Shown piece after piece: positions 42,314-48,088 of a stretch of 48,088 nucleotides of DNA (the first letter of the stretch is position 1; every line of letters begins with the position of its first letter). The notes beneath the pieces are model-generated. The model was not told the DNA's origin. It was given only the letters and a program-made list of their open reading frames with translations, and ran no database searches. The stretch spans positions 1 to 48,088 of the forward strand of contig NZ_AUHI01000019.1 of NCBI RefSeq assembly GCF_000423105.1. The letters are read 5' to 3'. Source of the stretch: Halalkalibacillus halophilus DSM 18494. GTDB lineage: Bacteria > Bacillota > Bacilli > Bacillales > Alkalibacillaceae. The translations under genes were made by a program, and so were the position numbers.

Positions 42314-42520
42314 GTTGATATATTTCTGCGAGTGCTGATATATTCCCGTAATCGCTGATATCCTTCTGCGACGGCTGATATATTCTCTTAACCGCTGATA
42401 TCCTTCTGCGACGGCTGATATATTTTCGTAAACGCTGATATCCTTCTGCGACGGCTGATATATTCCCGTAATCGCTGATACCCTTCTGCGACGGCTGATA
42501 TATTCCCGTAATCGCTGATA
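42314..42520. repeat. Eleven-copy GCTGATA array, exact 20-bp pitch
   Basis: GCTGATA (first copy GTTGATA) starts at 42314 and then every 20 bases to 42514. Two 13-base fillers alternate: TATTCCCGTAATC-like and TCCTTCTGCGACG-like, giving a 40-bp higher-order unit. Between convergent genes, 27 bp past a terminator. Because the unit lacks stops, open frames run through it on the minus strand; I do not regard these as genes. Confidence 0.95.
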
Positions 42521-42535
42521 TATCACTCAACAAAA

Positions 42536-43318
42536 CTACAAATAATAATCCGAACTAGAATTCTGCTCTAGATTTAGCCGTTCCAACCACTCTGGATGGA
42601 ACAATTCTTCCGCATCTTTAATTGGAATCCCAATCTCAGGCATACCTGCCACTCCTGCGACTACTTCATATTTATTAAATTTAAATACGACTTCTCCATC
42701 ACGAATAAACATTTGATGAAAGTCAGGTGTCGTCTGATTCTTCCACGCTGAAAGTTCTTCATCTAAAATATAATCCTTATAGTACTCTGATTTCTCTAAA
42801 CGTTCCGCCACCATCTCTGACAACTCTTTCCAAGCCGCTTCTGGATCGTTAAACAGTTGATCGCGATCGATTAATTCTCCTGTGTTTAAATCGACCATTT
42901 CGACTTTCGTTCGTTGATTCACATTTGCCCCACCTGTATAGGCTTCTTCTGCAAAAACAAGGGAATATATTTGTTCACCAGCAGGGTAAATTTCCAAACC
43001 TACAATAAGATCACCAGGTCGGTGCGAATCGACACTATCAAGCTCCTCTAATTCCTGCAAAAACTGTTGTTTCACTTGCTCAGCATATTGGGCAAAATAT
43101 ATATTCAATTGCTCATATTGAAAAATCGGAATTTCTATTTGTGTTTTATAATCTTCTTCCCTATCAATGATTGTTCGTATATAAATATTTTCGTAAGCAG
43201 ACTCTTCTTCAACCTCCTCAGAGGCGATCCCTTCCTCTAAAGGTGAAAATAAAATAAGCCCAACTAGCATACTAAGAAACAAGGCCACTAAAAAATAACG
43301 AAGCATCTGGATACCCAT
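42536..43318 (-). CDS. Membrane-anchored DUF4163/DUF3298 protein (RsiV-like outer domain)
   Basis: N-terminal anchor or signal (about 4-22), short acidic linker, then a DUF4163-like segment (IEIPIFQYEQLNIYFAQ) and a DUF3298 segment with FAEEAYTGGANVNQR, VDLNTGELIDRDQLF and the C-terminal FNKYEVVAGVAGMPEIGIP. The same pair of domains forms the lysozyme-sensing part of the anti-sigma factor RsiV, but the cytoplasmic anti-sigma segment is missing. Extracytoplasmic binding role predicted; ligand unknown. Start uncertain: ATG 43318 or GTG 43324. Confidence 0.8.
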   Translation of the reverse strand: MGIQMLRYFLVALFLSMLVGLILFSPLEEGIASEEVEEESAYENIYIRTIIDREEDYKTQIEIPIFQYEQLNIYFAQYAEQVKQQFLQELEELDSVDSHRPGDLIVGLEIYPAGEQIYSLVFAEEAYTGGANVNQRTKVEMVDLNTGELIDRDQLFNDPEAAWKELSEMVAERLEKSEYYKDYILDEELSAWKNQTTPDFHQMFIRDGEVVFKFNKYEVVAGVAGMPEIGIPIKDAEELFHPEWLERLNLEQNSSSDYYL

Positions 43319-43390
43319 AAACACATAACCTACCTCACATCTTTTTCTTAGTCATGTGTCTATATGGCGATTATTATGCCTAAAAATAAA

Positions 43391-43420
43391 AATCGTGGCC
43401 CCATAATTAGGACCACAATT
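43391..43420 (-). terminator. Terminator of the BCCT transporter gene
   Basis: Minus strand ATTGTGG-T-CC / GG-G-CCACGAT stem, loop TAATTAT, followed by TTTTATTTTT. Confidence 0.8.
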
Positions 43421-43424
43421 TTAT

Positions 43425-45053
43425 TTATTTCTTATCTTGATCATCCTCACTGGAATGATCATCTGTATCTTGTGCTTCTTGTTCTTCTTCATATCCCTCA
43501 GGTGGAATATCAGATTTTTCACTTTCCATCGCTACTCGTTTAAAGTGTTTCAATTCTCGTTTCGAAATCGGCACAGGCTCTTTTCGAATCAACTTAAAGA
43601 TTGCCATAATCATGATTAACATAATCACCGTAAATGGCAATGCCGACACCAGAGACGCCGTTTGTAGTGCATCTAATCCACCAGCTAGTAATAGCACACC
43701 AGCAATTGCGGAAATTAATACACCCCATACAAGCTTCAATACTAATGGTGGTGTCAGGCTACCCTTCGATGTCATCGAACCTAGGATAAATGAAGCTGAG
43801 TCCGCTGATGTTACTAAGAACGTAAAGATTAACAGTAAAGATAGTACAGATAAAATAGTCGTCATCGGTAAATGTTCATATGTCTGGAATAAGGCAACCG
43901 TTATATCTTCATTAACTGCCGTTGCAATATCCGTACCTTGATTTAAATCCATAAATACTGCTGTACCACCAAATGCTGCAATCCACATACACGCGATTAC
44001 AGGAGGTACTACCATTACACCAAATACATATTCACGAATGGTACGACCACGCGATACTCTTGCCACGAAGGCACCAACAAACGGTGACCATGCAATTGCC
44101 CAAGACCAGTAGAAAACCGTCCAGTCACGAACCCAGACACTTCCTTCATATGGTGTTAATCGGAAACTATAAGCAACGAAATGTCTTAAGTAATCTCCTA
44201 TCCCTGCAGTAAACGCGTTAAGTATAAATACCGTAGGGCCTGCAATTAATACAAAAACAAATAATAATAAACAAAGTGATAAGTTCACATTACTTAAATA
44301 TTTAATTCCTTTATCTAGTCCTGTTGTAGAAGAAATCATATAAGCGATAAACATCACGATAATAATCGCAATTTGCATCCATGTAGCATTCGGCAGATCA
44401 GTCACAGATGATATTCCACCATTCATCTGCAAAACACCGAGACCTAATGAAGTTGCAACCCCCATAACAGTAGCGATAACTGCAAAAGAATCAATCGTAT
44501 TCGTTACAATTGGTTTTCTCCCAGTTACAGGCTCCATTGCTTTAGATATTAAACCAGCATCATTCCTTCTAAACTGCATGAAACCAACAACTAAACCAAC
44601 AATCGCAAAAACCGACCACTGACTTATTCCCCAGTGGAAGAAAGAATAACCCATCGCGATCCGAGCTGCTTCTTCCGATTGACCTTCCACATCCGGGAAA
44701 GGCGTTTCGAAAAAGTGAGTCATTGGTTCTGCAACACCCCAGAATACTAGTCCCACGCCGAACCCAGCTGAGAAAAGCATCCCAATCCATGTAAAAAACG
44801 GGTATTCTGGTCGTTCCTCTTCCCCTCCAAGACGAATTTTCCCAAAACGGCTTATAGCTAAGTAAATTAAAAACAAAATAATAACAAATACGGAAATTAA
44901 GTAAAACCACCCGAAGTTATCTGTAGTGAATAAAAATAATTGTTCAGCTACAGAACCGAAAGCAGCCGGCATAAATGCACCAATTAATACTAAAATAGAG
45001 ACAATTGAAGCAGATACATAAAATACCGGATTTTTAAAATGTGGTGTTTTCAT
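43425..45053 (-). CDS. BCCT-family compatible-solute transporter (OpuD-like)
   Basis: Twelve membrane helices. Family motifs: FSAGFGVGLVFWGVAEPMTHF (glycine-rich TM3 stretch; core GFGVGLVFWGVAEP), WAIAWSPFVGAFVARVSRGRTI and a C-terminal charged tail (KSDIPPEGYEEEQEAQD...) of the kind that senses osmotic or ionic change in BetP. Sodium-coupled uptake of glycine betaine is the likeliest role; choline, ectoine or carnitine cannot be excluded. 542 aa. Monocistronic. Fits a saline habitat. Confidence 0.93.
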   Translation of the reverse strand: MKTPHFKNPVFYVSASIVSILVLIGAFMPAAFGSVAEQLFLFTTDNFGWFYLISVFVIILFLIYLAISRFGKIRLGGEEERPEYPFFTWIGMLFSAGFGVGLVFWGVAEPMTHFFETPFPDVEGQSEEAARIAMGYSFFHWGISQWSVFAIVGLVVGFMQFRRNDAGLISKAMEPVTGRKPIVTNTIDSFAVIATVMGVATSLGLGVLQMNGGISSVTDLPNATWMQIAIIIVMFIAYMISSTTGLDKGIKYLSNVNLSLCLLLFVFVLIAGPTVFILNAFTAGIGDYLRHFVAYSFRLTPYEGSVWVRDWTVFYWSWAIAWSPFVGAFVARVSRGRTIREYVFGVMVVPPVIACMWIAAFGGTAVFMDLNQGTDIATAVNEDITVALFQTYEHLPMTTILSVLSLLLIFTFLVTSADSASFILGSMTSKGSLTPPLVLKLVWGVLISAIAGVLLLAGGLDALQTASLVSALPFTVIMLIMIMAIFKLIRKEPVPISKRELKHFKRVAMESEKSDIPPEGYEEEQEAQDTDDHSSEDDQDKK

Positions 45054-45157
45054 GTGTGCTTGCCCCCAATAGTAGTTAGAATATTAAGTACAGGAATGTA
45101 ATTAATATACCCTAGCAAGCAAATCGAAAACATGTAAACATAATTATTACTTACAAA

Positions 45158-45880
45158 TTACAACACTTTATCCAAAAATGATTGGGCTCTCACGGTCTCA
45201 GGCTTTTCAAAAAACTTTTTCGGATTACTTTCTTCTACAATCATTCCTTGATCCATAAAAATCACACGGTCAGCCACTTCTTTGGCAAACCCCATCTCAT
45301 GGGTTACTACTGCTAATGTCATTCCACCATGGGCAAGGTCTTTAATTACATCCAACACTTCTTTAACCATTTCAGGGTCTAATGCAGACGTCGGCTCATC
45401 AAATAACATCAACTCTGGCTCCATTGCTAGCGCCCTCGCAATAGCCACACGTTGCTTTTGGCCACCTGATAAACTGCTTGGGTACGCATCTTCTTTTTCA
45501 GATAACCCTACTTTGAACAACAAGTCACGAGCTAAAGATTGCGCTTCTTTTTTAGCAGTCCCTTTTACCGTCATTGGTGCATACGTCAAATTATCCAAAA
45601 CATTCATATGGGGAAATAAGTGAAAATGCTGAAATACCATCCCCACCTGTTTACGAAGTTTTAATGTATCCGCATTAGGTTTAGTAATATCCTCCCCGTT
45701 CAAATAAATATGTCCAGACGTTGGTTGTTCCAGTAAATTGATACATCTTAAAAAGGTAGATTTACCCGACCCAGATGGACCAATGATCGTCAATACTTCC
45801 CCTTTTTCAATAGATGTATTTAGATCCGTTAACACTTCCGTTTTGCCGAAGCTTTTATGCAAATGCTCTACTTTAATCAC
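45158..45880 (-). CDS. Polar amino acid ABC importer, ATPase
   Basis: GlnQ/ArtM-type ATPase of 240 aa: Walker A GPSGSGKST (34-42), Q-loop MVFQHFHLFPHMNVL, signature LSGGQKQR, Walker B LMLFDEPTSALD, switch His VTHEMGFA. Overlaps the permease gene by eight bases; last gene of a three-gene importer. Substrate class (glutamine, arginine, cystine or other) cannot be settled. Confidence 0.94.
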   Translation of the reverse strand: MIKVEHLHKSFGKTEVLTDLNTSIEKGEVLTIIGPSGSGKSTFLRCINLLEQPTSGHIYLNGEDITKPNADTLKLRKQVGMVFQHFHLFPHMNVLDNLTYAPMTVKGTAKKEAQSLARDLLFKVGLSEKEDAYPSSLSGGQKQRVAIARALAMEPELMLFDEPTSALDPEMVKEVLDVIKDLAHGGMTLAVVTHEMGFAKEVADRVIFMDQGMIVEESNPKKFFEKPETVRAQSFLDKVL

Positions 45881-46532
45881 TAGTTCTCAACCTCTTTTCC
45901 ACATACTTTCCTATTAAAGTTAAGATCATCACGAGACAATAATAAATCAAGCCAACAAACATTAACGGTTCAAAATTTCTATAAATATCAGAACCTACGA
46001 CTTGGGCACGACGCATTAAGTCCAGATAACTGATCACAGAAACCAAAGCGGATTCTTTCGTTAATGTAATAAATTCATTCATCAGTGCGGGTAAAATATT
46101 TTTCATCGCCTGCGGTAAAATGATCTTAAACATCATTGGACGGTAAGGAATTCCCAGTGCTTCTGCTGCCTCTTTTTGACCCTTATCTACAGCCTGAATT
46201 CCAGCACGAATAATCTCAGAAACATATGCAGAAGAGTTCAACCCAAATGTAAGAATGGCTGATAAAAACGGGGAAATATCATACCCAGTTAATTGTGGCA
46301 CTGCATAATAAATAAGCATTAATTGAAGAATCAATGGGGTTCCACGAAAAATAGAGGTATATGCATCCGCTAAAAAACGCAAAATAGGAAATTTGCCTAT
46401 CTTTACTAATGCGATGATCGACCCTAATATAAAACCAAATATAATTGCTATAATCACAAACTGTAACGTTACCCATATTCCTTCAAGCATAAAAGGAATA
46501 TAAGGCACGATTTGGGTAAAATCCAAATTCAT
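45873..46532 (-). CDS. Polar amino acid ABC importer, permease
   Basis: HisM/GlnP-family permease of 219 aa with five membrane helices. Conserved: YTSIFRGTPLILQLMLIYY near the N-terminus and the EAA loop EAAEALGIPYRPMMFKIILPQA that docks on the ATPase (core EAAEALG). Works as a homodimer with the ATPase downstream and the lipoprotein upstream. Confidence 0.94.
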   Translation of the reverse strand: MNLDFTQIVPYIPFMLEGIWVTLQFVIIAIIFGFILGSIIALVKIGKFPILRFLADAYTSIFRGTPLILQLMLIYYAVPQLTGYDISPFLSAILTFGLNSSAYVSEIIRAGIQAVDKGQKEAAEALGIPYRPMMFKIILPQAMKNILPALMNEFITLTKESALVSVISYLDLMRRAQVVGSDIYRNFEPLMFVGLIYYCLVMILTLIGKYVEKRLRTSD

Positions 46533-46566
46533 GCCTTAGTCACCTCTATTCTCTTAGTCTATCAAT

Positions 46567-47418
46567 CTATTCTTCGTCTAATTCCCATTTCTCTTCTAAT
46601 TCTGCAATTGTTCCATCATCTAAGAATTGCTCAATAATTTCACTTACTTCTTCATGAATTTCACTATCTTTTGGAAAAGCTACAGCCATTCCAGGAGCAG
46701 CAGAAGATGTATCATCAAATCCGGTTAAATCTTGTTCTTCGATATAACCTTCCGCAACCGTCTTGTCCATATAGGCTACATCAATACGATTTGTCATTAT
46801 TTCTTGAATTAAATTAGTCGCTTCATCCACTTGCTTTAACTCAAAATCATATTCCTCTTGCAGTTGGCGAGCTCCTTCTTCCTGAATCGTCCCTAACTGT
46901 ACACCGACTGTTTGACCTTCTAAATCTTCCATTTCCTGAACGTCTGAATCAGGCTGTGTAACAAACATTTCCCCTGAATGATGATAAGGCGTAGAGAAGT
47001 TTACGTTCTCTTGACGTTCTTCTGTAGCAGACATTCCAGCAAGCACCATATCTACACGTCCTGATTGTAACGCCCCAATTAGTCCATCAAAATTCATATC
47101 CTGTATTTCAAGTTCATAACCTAATTCCTCTGCAATCATATTCGCAAGGTCAATATCGAACCCTACAAATTCTCCCGATTCGTCAAAAGATTCAAATGGT
47201 GGAAAATCTGCTGACGTTCCCATACTGATCACTTGGCCATCATTTGAAGCTTCTTCTTCCTGACTTTCTGCTTCTGTATCTTCGGTTTGTTCCGTTTCTT
47301 CCGTATCATCTTCATTTTCTGCAGAAGTTTCATCCTCCTCATCCCCTGCTCCACATGCTGCTAATACGAAAATAAGTAATCCTGCTAGTAAAAATAAAAG
47401 CCATTTCTGTTTATTCAT
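46567..47418 (-). CDS. Polar amino acid ABC importer, substrate-binding lipoprotein
   Basis: Type II periplasmic-binding fold on a lipid anchor: lipobox VLAAC (Cys22), acidic linker rich in E, D, T (about 26-58), then ISMGTSADFPPFESFDESGE, FDIDLANMIAEELG, GLIGALQSGRVDMVLAGMS and a C-terminal FLDDGTIAELEEKW, all standard for SBP family 3. ATG 47418 has AAAGGAG nine bases upstream. First gene of the importer operon. The acidic linker again suggests a halophile. Confidence 0.93.
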   Translation of the reverse strand: MNKQKWLLFLLAGLLIFVLAACGAGDEEDETSAENEDDTEETEQTEDTEAESQEEEASNDGQVISMGTSADFPPFESFDESGEFVGFDIDLANMIAEELGYELEIQDMNFDGLIGALQSGRVDMVLAGMSATEERQENVNFSTPYHHSGEMFVTQPDSDVQEMEDLEGQTVGVQLGTIQEEGARQLQEEYDFELKQVDEATNLIQEIMTNRIDVAYMDKTVAEGYIEEQDLTGFDDTSSAAPGMAVAFPKDSEIHEEVSEIIEQFLDDGTIAELEEKWELDEE

Positions 47419-47593
47419 TTCTATGCACTCCTTTTGTATATTTATACGATTAAACGAATAATAACACAGTAACATATAGATTGAAAGGCAATTTCATGCA
47501 TAAAAATAAAGTAAAATAATTCAGATAATTGAAAGGGCTTTCATTAGTGGAGGGTAACTATCAGGAAAATGAACAGAAGAAAAATAGAAATTA

Positions 47594-47723
47594 ATCCAGA
47601 AATGTCGCCTTATATCCAGAATGCTTCTCGTTTATCCACGAGAATTTTTTTATATCCAGAATTGTGACGTGAATATCAATATAAAATGAACTTTATCCAT
47701 AAAAGTCACTCTATATCCACAAA
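47594..47723. repeat. Seven-copy TTATCCA repeat, 20-bp pitch, next to the IS
   Basis: ATCCA at 47594, 47614, 47634, 47654, 47695 and 47715, with a worn copy (ATCAA) at 47675; spacing 20,20,20,21,20,20. Most continue GAA or CAA, and each core follows TT or TA. Same word as at 8846 and 20248. The IS begins at 47738, 15 bp past the last copy. The rest of 47476-47593 shows nothing I can name. Confidence 0.85.
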
Positions 47724-47737
47724 TCTTCTATTAGAAT

Positions 47738-48088
47738 TGTCAAGTCCATAATTATGTGTAAAAGTGCTACTTCATTTTCACCTGTGGGTAGAGCGGGTCA
47801 TCTAGGGGACGACTTCGTCTAGATAACGCTGCGCATTTGACGCCGAGGAGGGACCATGCGAGCCTTTTAGGCAGAGAGGCAGAATTTTTGAAAAGCTGCC
47901 TGTTGACCTCGAGATGCATGGTCCCTAAGGGCGGTGTCAAATGACTACGTGTTCGCTCGATAGATATACTTGCGGTTGCCTCGATCTAGGTTATCGTTGT
48001 AATCCATTAACACGGCTCCAATTAGACGAAACGCGGCCTTTTCATTGGGGAAAATGCGCGCGACCTGTTCCCGCCGCCTTACTTCCTG
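47738..48088 (-). mobile_element. IS256-family element, 3' end (right copy)
   Basis: Inverted copy of 1-316 and 35 bases more. Terminal repeat TGTCAAGTCC-ATAATT-ATGTG begins at 47738. The inner flanks of the two copies (TATTAGAAT here, CCGCACAAT at the left) differ. The window therefore ends in two insertions of the same element, or it is a segment bounded by them. Confidence 0.88.
47945..48088 (-). CDS. IS256-family transposase, C-terminal fragment (right copy)
   Basis: Last 47 codons and stop, running off the right edge. Begins QEVRRREQVARIFPNEKAAF and continues RLIGAVLMDYN, as in the left copy. The added residues (RRREQVARIFPNE) strengthen the IS256 assignment. Catalytic region is outside the window. 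Confidence 0.87.
   Translation of the reverse strand, partial: QEVRRREQVARIFPNEKAAFRLIGAVLMDYNDNLDRGNRKYIYRANT

Noticed and set aside
42314..42520. CRISPR array
   Set aside because: The step is 20 bp, fillers alternate between two types instead of being unique, there is no 25-37 bp palindromic repeat and no cas gene in the window.
42263..42533. Open frames of 87 and 80 codons on the minus strand across the GCTGATA array
   Set aside because: They exist because the 20-bp unit lacks stop codons in some frames; two frames translate to similar repeats (IYQ..SQK), no ribosome-binding site or non-repeat domain is seen.
1..48088. Simple composite transposon carrying the whole segment
   Set aside because: The cargo is ordinary chromosomal housekeeping genes; two repeats at contig ends are better explained by assembly breaks, although rearrangement between them is possible.
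1..48088. Prophage, plasmid origin, rRNA or tRNA genes
   Set aside because: No phage structural or integrase genes, replication gene, or recognisable rRNA/tRNA sequence was seen on reading both strands.

Overview
The window looks like a chromosomal contig from a moderately halophilic, possibly alkaliphilic, low-GC Bacillaceae bacterium (Halobacillus/Virgibacillus/Alkalibacillus-like; I cannot fix the genus). The evidence is B. subtilis-type gene content and ribosome-binding sites, many GTG/TTG starts, glutamate/aspartate-rich linkers on exported lipoproteins, a betaine-type BCCT transporter and a DUF368 (PopT-type) membrane protein. Both ends lie inside copies of one IS256-family element in opposite orientation. 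The outermost 316 bp are an inverted repeat with no mismatch seen, so the window is probably an assembly contig broken at a repeat.

Layout. 1-316: 3' end of the IS, which has replaced the last codons of hisC. 293-8793: complete histidine pathway, with hisZGDBHAFIC on the minus strand and hisJ divergent. 8923-9753: DUF368 transporter. 9844-13101: vitamin B12 importer genes (btuF, btuC, btuD) behind a cobalamin riboswitch with terminator and promoter. 13178-15204: XRE-TPR regulator and enoyl-CoA hydratase-like protein. 15299-17972: FMN reductase, topology-modulation-type P-loop protein, 3D-domain wall protein with a structured leader, Ohr peroxidase. 18037-21669: MHYT-GGDEF-EAL protein, cold shock protein, PrsA-like lipoprotein without a PPIase domain. 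21866-24688: arsenic operon arsR-arsB-arsC plus a methyltransferase, with a clear operator. 24855-26190: tightly coupled operon of a stand-alone B12-binding protein carrying the Wx9EH photoreceptor motif, an IsdG/HmoA-like monooxygenase and an unknown helical protein. 26228-30784: membrane protein, BdbC plus thioredoxin-like pair, YtzI-like protein, acyl-CoA dehydrogenase, EamA exporter, zinc-ribbon membrane protein. 31106-35225: ring-cleaving dioxygenase, pyrimidine-dimer glycosylase, 5'-3' exonuclease, M20 peptidase. 35326-42245: MMPL exporter, GNAT acetyltransferase, heterodimeric ABC exporter. 42536-47418: RsiV-like DUF3298 protein, BCCT transporter, polar amino acid ABC importer.

Main unexplained observation. 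Seven intergenic stretches carry direct repeats of short core words set at a strict 20-21 bp pitch (about two DNA turns). Four vocabularies are used: TATCCA (three loci), AGTAGAACA (one), RCCNGNN (two) and GCTGATA (one, 11 copies). Six of the seven lie 8 to about 45 bp beyond an intrinsic terminator, and none lies in a divergent promoter region. The two RCCNGNN arrays have the identical spacing series 20,20,21,20,21,21 although their sequences differ. I know no named family that fits.

How the genes fit together. The B12 importer and its riboswitch supply the cofactor that the B12-binding protein would need. Arsenic export, thiol oxidation, peroxide, quinone and UV repair genes give a stress-defence character to the middle of the window. 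BCCT transport and acidic surface proteins fit a saline habitat.
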